From positions 1 to 61,927 of the forward strand of contig VFJS01000025.1 of the NCBI GenBank assembly GCA_009885955.1: DNA of 61,927 bases, given 5' to 3'. The notes under the pieces were generated by a model. It saw nothing but the letters and a program-made list of their open reading frames with translations. It ran no database searches and was not told where the DNA came from. The stretch comes from Spirochaetia bacterium. Its GTDB lineage: Bacteria; Spirochaetota; UBA4802; UBA5550. Shown here piece by piece: positions 34,341 through 42,638 of the stretch. The position numbers and the translations under genes are program-made. How positions within the stretch are numbered: position 1 is the first letter of the stretch; every line of letters begins with the position of its first letter.

Positions 34341-35939
34341 CTAAAACCTGTTGACCCCGGAAAAGAGCTTCGGCGCCGCCACCCGGATCGCGCCCCTGCC
34401 GGGCACCGGGCATTTTGTTTCGCAAACGCCGCATCCGATGCAGAGCTTTTCAATAACATAGGGGAGCATGACTTCAACCATCTCGCCTTTCTTGTTCAGC
34501 ATCTTTCCGTTATTGAATTGTATAGCCTTGGTCTTCGTGGGGCACATCTCCTCGCATACCAGGCAATTGATCCCTTCAGACCATGGAATGCACTGGTCCT
34601 TCACGAAATATGCCGTGCCGATTATTGTTGTCTCCTTATCCTCGACCTTGATTTTTTTCAATGCATTGGTGGGGCAGATTTTTGAACAGAGTATGCAGTT
34701 TTTTTCGCAATACCCGAGCCGTGGAACAAGCCTCGGGGTGAATATTCCCTCCAGGCCGGCCTCCATGATGGTGGGGTGAAGGGCGTTCGTAGGGCAGATC
34801 TTCATGCACTCGCCGCATCTGATGCAGTTGCTGAGAAATTTGTCCTCAGCCAGGGCTCCGGGCGGCCTGATGAGATCAAGGTGTTCATTTTTATATTCAG
34901 GATTTATTTTAAAAACAGGGATAATCATAAGTGACGACAGGGCCCCGTATAATATTCCCCGCCTTGAAAAATCGAAATCTTCCGGCCTTTTAAGCCTGGC
35001 CTTCTCCTCCGGTTTTACAATATCCCTTGTCGATAAAATAGGAAACCTGAACTTAAATTCTATGGCATCATATTTGCACGATTTGAGGCATTCAAAACAT
35101 TTTACGCACTCCCCGTGAAGAGTTTCAAGCCCCTTGCCGCTTATAGCATTCATCCTGCACTCCTTTTCGCATGCAAGGCACGATGTGCATTTACCCTCAT
35201 CAGCCTCCCTCTGAAAGATATTTATCTTTGCGGTCAGGGCAAGGACCGCCCCCAGGGGGCAGAGTGACTGGCACCAGAACCTCCTGGCAAAAAACGACAG
35301 CACGATAATTACAAAGAAAAAAGTGAACACCGTCAGGTGCCCGAGAAACATGATATTCCTGTAGTCAAGAACACGCTTGTTCAGCAGGGCATATACCGGC
35401 TCGGAAACAAGGTTGACGCCGGGTATCTGGTACAGCCCGTTGAAAAAGAGCTTTGCCGTCGTGTCAAAATAGGGGTATAGTACGGTTCCATAGGTCCTGA
35501 ATGAGAGTGAAAGGGGATCAATAATTCCTGCAATGTGTATCCCGGCAATTGAAAGTACCACAGAGAAAAAAAAGACAAGGTACTTGTAGGGTTTTATGTT
35601 AATCTTCCCGCCCTGCTTTGCTATATGGTTCTTTTTTTTCCTGTTAAAGATCCTGTCCGTGATATCAAGGGTTATCCCCAGGGGGCATACCCAGCCGCAG
35701 AAAAATCGGCCCAGGACAAATGTCAGAAAGAGGAGAATGACAGAAATGTAGAGTGAATCAATAATTTTCCTCCCGGCAATGGATGAGACAATACCGAGAT
35801 GGATTGAGAGCTTTGGAAGGAGATTGTAGATAAAAGAATTTTCTATGGGGTCACGGGTGTTGATTAATATGACGATGAAAGAGAGCCAGAAAAAAAGCTG
35901 GCCCCATGCCCTTGCCTTCGACCACCTTCCGCTCTTCAT
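34341..35939 (-). CDS. Membrane-bound polyferredoxin (NapH-like plus NapG-like)
   Basis: A 532-aa electron-transfer protein. The N-terminal half has about five membrane helices with the NapH-type motifs FCGWVCPLG and WCQSLCPLG. It is followed by cluster motifs CTSCLACEKEC and CVKCFECLKSC, one more hydrophobic segment (RRGILYGALSSLMIIP), and a C-terminal ferredoxin part with CIRCGECMKICP, CEKNCILCSKICP, CLVCEEMCP and CIGCGVCETKCP. About six 4Fe-4S clusters are expected. It reads like a fusion of a NapH quinol oxidase unit and a NapG/MauM ferredoxin. It overlaps the DUF362 gene by 4 nt, so the two are coupled. Confidence 0.88.
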   Translation of the reverse strand: MKSGRWSKARAWGQLFFWLSFIVILINTRDPIENSFIYNLLPKLSIHLGIVSSIAGRKIIDSLYISVILLFLTFVLGRFFCGWVCPLGITLDITDRIFNRKKKNHIAKQGGKINIKPYKYLVFFFSVVLSIAGIHIAGIIDPLSLSFRTYGTVLYPYFDTTAKLFFNGLYQIPGVNLVSEPVYALLNKRVLDYRNIMFLGHLTVFTFFFVIIVLSFFARRFWCQSLCPLGAVLALTAKINIFQREADEGKCTSCLACEKECRMNAISGKGLETLHGECVKCFECLKSCKYDAIEFKFRFPILSTRDIVKPEEKARLKRPEDFDFSRRGILYGALSSLMIIPVFKINPEYKNEHLDLIRPPGALAEDKFLSNCIRCGECMKICPTNALHPTIMEAGLEGIFTPRLVPRLGYCEKNCILCSKICPTNALKKIKVEDKETTIIGTAYFVKDQCIPWSEGINCLVCEEMCPTKTKAIQFNNGKMLNKKGEMVEVMLPYVIEKLCIGCGVCETKCPVPGRGAIRVAAPKLFSGVNRF

Positions 35940-36892
35940 ACCCGGAACTCTCTGATATTCATATTTCTCACATTGATTTCACCCATACCCTCGGCGGCAG
36001 CCATTTTGAGGTATCCTAATTTTTCCGGGGTAATGTTTCTGTGCTTCTCCGTCTGCCTGAAGAGGCCGACGGTATAGGCATCAACGGTAACGGGGTTTGT
36101 GCCGAATATAACGGTCCTTGTTTCCAGAATATCCCTCAATGTCCCTGAAGCCGGCCCATGGTCAGTGAGGATACGGAGCGCGTCCAGAATGACAAGGTTT
36201 ACCGGTATCGCCTTGTTAAAGTCAACAATGTTCTCGTGCATTTTTCCATGATATCCCCCCCTGTTCAGGCCGATGACACCCATGAGGTTCTTCATGGCCA
36301 TGGTAAGCGTGGATGCGGAATGGTGCTTTGCAATGGGCATGTTGATGATAAAATCGGCATTGATAATATCTGCATAGACCTCCAGGCTTGTGAGGTTCAG
36401 CCCCCCTTTAACCTGAACAGTCTTAAATTTCCTTTCATCTACAAATTCTATTGCAGCCCCTGCATTGTCTGCGGCTGCATTCATCCCGCTCCGCCTGTAT
36501 GCCAACTGCGCCGTATGCACCGGCCTGTCGAAGATCTTTACCGAGGCCCCTGCATTCACACAGAGCCTGGCCACGGCTTCCACCAGGTCGGGGTTGGTAG
36601 TATGTGCAAGTTCCGGCGTAGAGTTCCATCCGATATTAGGTTTAATGACGACTTTCATCCCGCTTTTGATAAACCGTCCGATACCGCCAATCTCATCGAA
36701 TCCCCTGGCAGCCATCTTTTCCACGGTCCCCTTGCTCAGGTCATCACCCTTGATTACGGTGACAGTTTTATCTTCTGCCGTGAGTCCGCTTCCGGCAAAA
36801 AGTTTTTTCGAAAAAAAAGTATGTGCGGCAATCCCGGCACAGGCAAGTTTTAGTCCTCTGATTATTACATCCCTTCGTGATATTTTTTCCAT
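35936..36892 (-). CDS. DUF362 protein with Tat signal
   Basis: A 318-aa protein of the DUF362 family, whose members often occur with ferredoxins but lack a proven reaction. The N-terminus has a twin-arginine type signal (SRRDVIIRGLKLACAGIAAH), so it is probably exported folded. Family markers are VVIKPNIGWNSTPE, ARLCVNAGASVKIFDRP, FIINMPIAKHHSASTLTMAMKNLMG and FGTNPVTVDAYTVG. It lacks its own cysteine cluster motifs. Its 4-nt overlap with the downstream polyferredoxin gene suggests a joint periplasmic redox function. Confidence 0.85.
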   Translation of the reverse strand: MEKISRRDVIIRGLKLACAGIAAHTFFSKKLFAGSGLTAEDKTVTVIKGDDLSKGTVEKMAARGFDEIGGIGRFIKSGMKVVIKPNIGWNSTPELAHTTNPDLVEAVARLCVNAGASVKIFDRPVHTAQLAYRRSGMNAAADNAGAAIEFVDERKFKTVQVKGGLNLTSLEVYADIINADFIINMPIAKHHSASTLTMAMKNLMGVIGLNRGGYHGKMHENIVDFNKAIPVNLVILDALRILTDHGPASGTLRDILETRTVIFGTNPVTVDAYTVGLFRQTEKHRNITPEKLGYLKMAAAEGMGEINVRNMNIREFRV

Positions 36893-37312
36893 ATCAGCCC
36901 GCCCCTCCCGATTGATTAGAATTATTCAACACTAATGGGAACCCTGATTCAGGTATCAGGCATCCCATATTTCATTACATGGAATGGGTTAAAAGTTATC
37001 AATAAAAAAATTATCCGGTTAATAGTAAATTTATTGGCGTGAATTAAATTCGTGCAAGTAAATTGGAAAATACTCCGGCATTCTCTGTCAATTTAATAAT
37101 TACCCACATCTGTTGCATTCCAGCCCCCTAAATCCCCCGGAGGGGGACTTAAAGATTGCTTTACTGAACTTTACCCATTTTTCAACCCCTGCCGGGGGTG
37201 GCCGAAAAATATTAATGAAAAATAAGAAGTTCCATCGGCCGGGGGCGGATGCTGGGGATTTGGGGCCTCTTTCGGATGGGGGATTCTTACTGTCTATGAT
37301 TCTGGAGCAAGG
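36893..37312. other. Intergenic gap with a diverged inverted relative of the MITE
   Basis: A 420-bp gap between two minus-strand operons. Its right half (about 37095-37290) carries TACCCACATCT, CAGCCCCCTAAATCCCCCGG and, further on, CCGGGGGTGGCCGAAAAATATTAA and ATCGGCCGGGGGC, matching the left part of the element at 32576-32870 on the opposite strand. The left half is AT-rich and should hold the DUF362 promoter. Confidence 0.65.
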
Positions 37313-38068
37313 TCAGTACTCGCTGTTACATACCGGGCATTTCTGCATCACCAGGGGCCTCTCCAGCTGGCTTTTTTCGAGGATCTCACCATTGCTGAAA
37401 ATATCCTTTGTTGTGCCGTCCGCCATGATTTCGCCGTTATGCATGACGATCGTGCGCCCGCAGAGATCCAGTGCCATGTCAAGGTCGTTTGTGGCAATGA
37501 TCTTGGTATGCTCAAAGCTTGATAACAGCCTGATGAGCCTGCGCCGTGCCCTGGGGTCAAGATTTGCCGTGGGCTCATCCATGACCAGAATATCAGGCGA
37601 CATGGCCAGGACACCGGCAATGGCCACCGCCTTTTTTTCACCGCCTGACAATTTGTACGGCGGCCTGTCTTTCAGCCCCAGGGCGCCGACCCTGGTAAGG
37701 GAATTTTCAACTATTTTTTCCACCTCTTCAGGCGGGATCCCCAGGTTCAGCGGGCCGAAGGCAACATCATCCCTCACCGTGGGCATGAACAGCTGGTCAT
37801 CGGAATTCTGAAAGACCATGCCCACGGTCCTTCTTACGGAATTCAGGGTGTTCTTTGTAACCGGAAAATCTCCAATCCTCACTGAGCCCGAAGCAGGAAC
37901 CAGGTAGCCGTTTAAATGAAGGAGCAGGGTGGTTTTCCCTGTGCCGTTTGCTCCAACGATGGCAACCGATTCTCCATGGGTGATCCTGAAAGAAATATTT
38001 TTTAATACCGGAATGTTATCGGGATAATTGAAAAAGAGATCCTTCACTTCCACGATATGATGGCTCAT
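37313..38068 (-). CDS. Nickel/cobalt ECF transporter ATPase CbiO/NikO, H-loop His replaced
   Basis: A 251-aa ABC ATPase powering group I ECF nickel/cobalt import. It has Walker A GANGTGKTT (about 37-45), MVFQNSDDQLFMPTVRDDVAFGPLN, the signature LSGGEKKAVAIAGVLA, Walker B ILVMDEPTANLD and a CPVC near the C-terminus. At the H-loop, where relatives read ATHDLDL, it reads ATNDLDM: the switch His is Asn (codon AAC). It is the last gene of the nikR operon and overlaps cbiQ by 4 nt. Confidence 0.9.
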   Translation of the reverse strand: MSHHIVEVKDLFFNYPDNIPVLKNISFRITHGESVAIVGANGTGKTTLLLHLNGYLVPASGSVRIGDFPVTKNTLNSVRRTVGMVFQNSDDQLFMPTVRDDVAFGPLNLGIPPEEVEKIVENSLTRVGALGLKDRPPYKLSGGEKKAVAIAGVLAMSPDILVMDEPTANLDPRARRRLIRLLSSFEHTKIIATNDLDMALDLCGRTIVMHNGEIMADGTTKDIFSNGEILEKSQLERPLVMQKCPVCNSEY

Positions 38069-38877
38069 CTGAACATTCCCCCTGTAACTTTTCCGATAAT
38101 ACCGGGAATATCATAAAACCTGAAACAGAGAAAAGCTGAAGACCAGGCAACAATGAATAATGCATCGGCAGGCCTGAATTTCATGGCCCTCATGATATGG
38201 ATATCCCCTTCAAAACCCCTGCAGTGCATGGCAAGATGAATCCGCCGCGCCCTGTCTATGGTTCGGAGAAGGAGATGGCCGATGATACCGCCGGCAACTT
38301 TATGCCCCATTCCCCTGCCGTTAAAAGACCTCAGGGCCCTGGCTGCCATCATGCTGTGGACTTCCTCAATAAGCACAAAAATGTACCTGTATAAAAACAG
38401 GAGCTGTACGGCAAATATCTTCGGGACCTTCATCCTCTCCAGGGCCAGGCAGACGCCGGTGAACCCGGTAGTGGAAATTAAAATGAACACTGCGCTGATT
38501 GTAAGAATAAACCTGAGCATAATTGAAATAAAGGAAATCCATCCCCCCGATATTCCCGTATCCCCGATATGCATCAATATGCCCCTGTCAAACACGGGAT
38601 TAAATATTCCCACCATTACCGCAAAAGGGGCAACGATCATAATTTTTTTTGCCAGGTACGCAAAGGGAATTTCTCCAAGTGAAGCAATGGAAACGGGAAA
38701 CAGCATAAAGGGGAGAAGCATTGAAATTTCATATTTATGAAACGATACAATGACAAAAATAAAGATGAGAGAGGTGATGAGCTTTGATCTGGGATCGAGC
38801 CTGTGGACAGGCGTGTCCAGGTATGACAGCCTGTCCAGGTAGCCAAGGTTAAAGAAAGCTGAATCAATTTTAGCCAC
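38065..38877 (-). CDS. Nickel/cobalt ECF transporter transmembrane protein CbiQ/NikQ
   Basis: The 270-aa T-component of the ECF transporter. It has about five to six membrane helices, with the two cytoplasmic coupling motifs near the end: AARALRSF and MHCRGFEG, the Arg-centred motifs that seat into the ATPase. The N-terminus carries HRLDPRSKLITSL, a strong family marker. It overlaps the ATPase gene downstream by 4 nt and lies 12 nt after the barrel protein gene. Confidence 0.9.
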   Translation of the reverse strand: MAKIDSAFFNLGYLDRLSYLDTPVHRLDPRSKLITSLIFIFVIVSFHKYEISMLLPFMLFPVSIASLGEIPFAYLAKKIMIVAPFAVMVGIFNPVFDRGILMHIGDTGISGGWISFISIMLRFILTISAVFILISTTGFTGVCLALERMKVPKIFAVQLLFLYRYIFVLIEEVHSMMAARALRSFNGRGMGHKVAGGIIGHLLLRTIDRARRIHLAMHCRGFEGDIHIMRAMKFRPADALFIVAWSSAFLCFRFYDIPGIIGKVTGGMFR

Positions 38878-38889
38878 AATATTTTTATA

Positions 38890-39615
38890 TTAAAATTTAA
38901 GGGTAAAGCCGGTTGAGAAAAACCAGTCATTTGCACTTTCATTTATTCCCTTGTGAATAATAAAATCAATAACCAGGCCGCCGACGGCTTCGTACATGAA
39001 TCCCCCTCCTGCCTTTAGCGGTTTTTCTCCCTTACTCCTGATGCCGAAAATCTCTCCGGTGAGACTGAATTTTTCAGTCAAAGCAAAATCGATGGAACAG
39101 CCACCGAAGTAAAAGTTATCTTCTGCAATACCGCCCCTGACATAATTATAACCTGCCTGAAAATCAAATGAAAACTTTGACAATGACTTCGTGAAAACTG
39201 CAGAACCTGCATATTCCTGGTTTCTCCCGCCAAGTCCTTTCTTCTCATTTCCCGAAGTAGTCAGAAATTCTCCTTTAAATGTGAACATGCCGCTTTTCTC
39301 ATCCTTGCCAATCAAGAGAATCTTGGTAAAAAAAAGCATGTCCGATAATCCTTTTTCGCCTTCCGGGGTTTTCAGATACCTTCCTTCGACACCTACTACC
39401 GCCCTTTCCAGACCGAGAATAAAAGTATAAAAACCTGCATGTTCTTTCACTCCCTTGTCCCTGGTCTGTTCATAGGCTCCCTGAATTTCAATTTCGCCAA
39501 GAGGCCCAACTCCTGCATCTTCCGTATTTGTAGGCCTGTGTGCATATCCCTGTACTGCCAGCGTGATAATCAGGGTAGCGGCGCTGAATACCTTAAAAAT
39601 TTTCATCCATTTCAT
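38890..39615 (-). CDS. Predicted outer-membrane barrel protein within the nickel operon
   Basis: A 241-aa exported protein with a signal peptide (MKIFKVFSAATLIITLAVQGYAH) and amphipathic beta-strands throughout, ending in an aromatic (TGFTLKF), as outer membrane barrels do. The mature start HRPTNTEDAGVGPLGEIEIQGAYE recalls transporter-like barrels of the phenol-degradation type. AAGGAAGG 8 nt before ATG at 39615 sets the start. It sits between cbiM and cbiQ, so a role in passing nickel through the outer membrane is a fair inference. Function is unproven. Confidence 0.7.
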   Translation of the reverse strand: MKWMKIFKVFSAATLIITLAVQGYAHRPTNTEDAGVGPLGEIEIQGAYEQTRDKGVKEHAGFYTFILGLERAVVGVEGRYLKTPEGEKGLSDMLFFTKILLIGKDEKSGMFTFKGEFLTTSGNEKKGLGGRNQEYAGSAVFTKSLSKFSFDFQAGYNYVRGGIAEDNFYFGGCSIDFALTEKFSLTGEIFGIRSKGEKPLKAGGGFMYEAVGGLVIDFIIHKGINESANDWFFSTGFTLKF

Positions 39616-39730
39616 TTTATTAACCTTCCTTTTCACATACTTTATCGGGATAGTTATTTTGTTCTACCTATCCAGTCTGACATACCTTAACTCATAATAA
39701 TAACCATTATTAACATTTTCAATTAAATAA

Positions 39731-40765
39731 TTATTTTCTTTTCTTCTTTAAAATAAATCCAATGAAAAAAATCAGTAGAATTGTAATGCATCCCCCCATG
39801 ATTCCCGAGAGAGACCTGCCCCCGTCAACCGTTGAACGGGATTCCACTTTCTGAATGGTATGTGGATCTTTTTCATCGCCCTTTTTATCAGACGTAAAAT
39901 CATAGTCAGGGAGAAAGGATATTTTACCCTGCAGTTCTTCAAAAAAGGAATGAATGCTTCCCCCAGAATTCTTCAGTTCCTCCCTGCCGGAAACCCTGAA
40001 CATTGCCCATTCAAGGCCATCGGGATTTTTGGATGCAAACCATGAAAGCACCCCGGCAGTTACTGTAGTCACGAGGAGAAGCCCGATGATGATTTTCCTG
40101 AAACCCGGAACCCCCCGCTGCGCGATACCGCCATCAAGGAGCAGCGGCTCTGCCTTATGGATAAAATTAAGCACCGCTGCCGTGACCAGGCCCTCCACAA
40201 GGCCGATGGCAAGATGAATGGGCTGCATCATGAGCACAAAGGATCTGAAGGGGAGCTCAGAGACACCGGAAAATACAGTTTCCAGGACCACAAAAAAGGC
40301 GCCCAGCTGGAGCCCCAGGAGAACCGATACAATCGACCCTGCCGTTATCCGGCCCGAGCTCCTCACCGCGCCGGCTATGGGCCGGTAAATAAAAGGATAG
40401 GCAATGAAGGCCGGGAAAAAACCGAGGTTAAACATGTTGCAGCCCAGGGCCAGCAGCCCGCCGTCTGCAAAAAAAAGCGCCTGCACCAGGAGGACCGAAG
40501 CCATGACAAGAAAGGCGGCATGGGGGCCCAGGAGAACCGCGAGGATCATTCCCCCTCCAAGGTGGCCGCTTGAGCCTGTGCCGGGAATGGTGAAGTTAAT
40601 CATCTGCGCGGCAAATATAAAAGCGCCGAGAACGCCCATGAGGGGGACCTTTTTATCGTCGAGGCCGTCCTTGATCTTTTTCGTGCTGTAGGCAATGGCC
40701 GCACCGGAAGCTGCCCACATTGCCCCGCCGACCCCTGGTGATAGTAACGCATCTGCCATGTGCAT
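39731..40765 (-). CDS. Nickel/cobalt ECF substrate-binding protein, CbiM-CbiN (NikMN) fusion
   Basis: A 344-aa membrane protein joining the S-component CbiM/NikM to a CbiN/PDGLE-type C-terminal part. The start at 40765 gives MHMADALLSP, needed because the N-terminal amine and His2 bind the metal in this family; AGGA lies 8 nt upstream. A further ligand candidate is His68 in SGHLGGG. The C-terminal third has KNPDGLEWAM, a periplasmic loop and a last helix. The upstream in-frame ATG at 40774 would bury the metal site. It lies 78 nt after nikR. Confidence 0.9.
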   Translation of the reverse strand: MHMADALLSPGVGGAMWAASGAAIAYSTKKIKDGLDDKKVPLMGVLGAFIFAAQMINFTIPGTGSSGHLGGGMILAVLLGPHAAFLVMASVLLVQALFFADGGLLALGCNMFNLGFFPAFIAYPFIYRPIAGAVRSSGRITAGSIVSVLLGLQLGAFFVVLETVFSGVSELPFRSFVLMMQPIHLAIGLVEGLVTAAVLNFIHKAEPLLLDGGIAQRGVPGFRKIIIGLLLVTTVTAGVLSWFASKNPDGLEWAMFRVSGREELKNSGGSIHSFFEELQGKISFLPDYDFTSDKKGDEKDPHTIQKVESRSTVDGGRSLSGIMGGCITILLIFFIGFILKKKRK

Positions 40766-40842
40766 AAAAAACATCCTGCGTGTATAATAATATTATTATG
40801 ATATTCGTGTTACTATTTGTTAAAAAAATATTACCGGTATCC

Positions 40843-41253
40843 TTATTTCAGATCCTCCCCGGTGCTGCTCATGGAAAGGCTGATATGCTTGACACCCCGG
40901 AGGGCCCCGAGTTTTTCCGAGAGTTCCTTCACTTTTTTCGCCTTTCCGCGCACTATAACCACCTCAAGGCAGTTGGAATGATCCACATGGACATGGGTTG
41001 TTGACGTTATCTGGTGGTGGTAGTCGTGCTGGGCCTCGGTAATCCTGTCCTGGAGCCGGCGCATGTGATGGTCATATATAATAGAAATGACCCCGATGAC
41101 CTCCTTATCCCCCTCCCATTCGTCCTTAACAAAAGAGCGGCGTATGAGATCCCTGATGGCCTCTGACCGGTTCTCATAGCTCCTCTCCTGGATGTACCTG
41201 TCGAACTTTTCCAGGAGGTCCTCTTCAAGAGATATAGAAAATCTTTTTAACAT
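40843..41253 (-). CDS. nikR: Nickel-responsive regulator NikR
   Basis: A 136-aa repressor with an N-terminal ribbon-helix-helix (KRFSISLEEDLLEKFDRYI) and an ACT-like metal domain. All four high-affinity nickel ligands of E. coli NikR fall at the same numbers: His76, His87, His89 and Cys95. It heads the operon nikR-cbiM-barrel-cbiQ-cbiO and probably regulates the whole set, itself included, via sites at 41258-41284 and possibly 40807-40813. The assignment points to nickel rather than cobalt for the transporter. Confidence 0.94.
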   Translation of the reverse strand: MLKRFSISLEEDLLEKFDRYIQERSYENRSEAIRDLIRRSFVKDEWEGDKEVIGVISIIYDHHMRRLQDRITEAQHDYHHQITSTTHVHVDHSNCLEVVIVRGKAKKVKELSEKLGALRGVKHISLSMSSTGEDLK

Positions 41254-41257
41254 GTTA

Positions 41258-41284
41258 GTAACACTTTTATTAATTTTGTGTTAA
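41258..41284. promoter_or_regulatory. Candidate NikR operator upstream of nikR
   Basis: An inverted repeat GTAACAC-N13-GTGTTAA lies directly before the nikR start codon. The same heptamer GTGTTAC occurs at 40807-40813, between nikR and cbiM. I recall GTGTTAC/GTAACAC half-sites as the NikR signal in delta-proteobacteria, though there with the arms in the opposite order, so the match is partial. Confidence 0.5.
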
Positions 41285-41343
41285 CATAGCATATACCTGA
41301 AAAATGTCAATAGTATTAATGAAAATTTTTGGCTTAGCATTAG

Positions 41344-41490
41344 CCCCCGGCGGATAGATTCATTGTTTAAATGTATCATGCTGCCGCCGCCCCCTCAAGG
41401 GGGTAGCCGCAAAATATTAATACTATATTGGAATACCATCTGCCGGAGGTTACAATGGAAGAGCGCGCGCATAGCGCTGGTGAGGCAGCA
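41344..41490. repeat. Degenerate repeat fragments
   Basis: 41344-41456 begins AGCCCCCGGCGGATAGATTCA and continues with GCCGCCGCCCCCTCAAGGGGG, matching the right end of the MITE-like element at 32576-32870 on the opposite strand. It runs directly into 41459-41490 (GAGCGCGCGCATAGCGCTGGTGAGGC), which resembles the end of the hairpin repeat at 60433-60458. Confidence 0.6.
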
Positions 41491-41493
41491 GAT

Positions 41494-42378
41494 CTAGTCT
41501 ATGACAGCCGGAATATTGGGAACGGTTTTTTTACTGCCGCCGTTTAATTCCGGTTTTTGGCGGCTTTTAATCATATTCAAAGTTTCAGAATTAATTCTTT
41601 TCCTCTCTTTATCAAAAAGCCAGCCCCATTTATTGTAATAATAAATTGACGATATGATAAATTTCTTAAGCAGTTTCAGACTTTTATATGCACCTTTATG
41701 GTACTCATGGTATACAGTGGCCCCCGGGAAAAAAACAGTCCTGTATTCTTTTTTTATCCTTCTGCAAAAATCGACATCCTCCATATACATGAAAAAATTT
41801 TCATCAAACATTCCGATTTTTTTGAACACTTCCGTCCTGATAAACATGAAGCAACCCGATAAAAATGGAATATCCAGAGTACTATTGTAATCGAAATTTC
41901 TCAGCTCATAGGTATAATTCACCCTTTCTACAAAAGAAGGAATCGGCATAAATCTTCTGACAATTTGGATATAAGGTGTAGGGAGCAGCTTACAGAGAAA
42001 TTGATTTCTTCCGTCAGGATAAAGAACCCTCGGCATAAGGAGCCCCAAATCTTTATTTTCTTCCATAAAATTAAACATTGATACTAAAGCCTGGCTGTCA
42101 TAATATGTGTCGGGATTCATAATGAGATGATATTTTGACTGGTTCAATATTTTTTCAATTGCTACATTGTGGCCGATTCCAAATCCAAAATTTTTATTAT
42201 TATAAATATATTCAATTCTTGGATCACTGAAAGTTGATTCTATCTTATTATGGGGTGAGTTATCAATAATAAAAAGCCGCACATTGAGTGATGTGTTTAA
42301 AAAACTGTTTATTGCCCTCTGTAACATTGAAAAATCACTGTTAAAAATGACAATTGATGCTGTTATATTAAATTTCAT
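41494..42378 (-). CDS. Glycosyltransferase family 2 (rhamnosyltransferase-like)
   Basis: A 294-aa GT-A fold glycosyltransferase. The N-terminal nucleotide-binding part is TASIVIFNSDFSMLQRAINS, followed by FIIDNSP, NKNFGFGIGHNVAIEK and the DXD-equivalent MNPDTYY (about 91-97). The acceptor region has FLSGCFMFIRTEVFKKIGMFDENFFMYMEDVDFCRRI. This layout is that of WbbL-type enzymes that add rhamnose or related sugars to cell surface polysaccharide. It is divergent from the next glycosyltransferase. Confidence 0.88.
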   Translation of the reverse strand: MKFNITASIVIFNSDFSMLQRAINSFLNTSLNVRLFIIDNSPHNKIESTFSDPRIEYIYNNKNFGFGIGHNVAIEKILNQSKYHLIMNPDTYYDSQALVSMFNFMEENKDLGLLMPRVLYPDGRNQFLCKLLPTPYIQIVRRFMPIPSFVERVNYTYELRNFDYNSTLDIPFLSGCFMFIRTEVFKKIGMFDENFFMYMEDVDFCRRIKKEYRTVFFPGATVYHEYHKGAYKSLKLLKKFIISSIYYYNKWGWLFDKERKRINSETLNMIKSRQKPELNGGSKKTVPNIPAVID

Positions 42379-42638
42379 ATATCAAATTTATTAATTAAAT
42401 TGTCTGCAAGAAGGCATAATCAGTATATATACTTAAGGGAATCTTAAAACAGTAAAATTTTCATCTACTGTAGTTACCTGAGATGCCCTTCCATGACATT
42501 TTCAAAATTACAAATAATAAATATGATTAAAAAGGAGCCAAAATTTAACCGGTACATTAAATCCGTAAAGAAAAATTTTGTTGACGTATCATTTTACTAT
42601 TAATATATATAAATACAAAAAAAAATCAATTTAATGCA

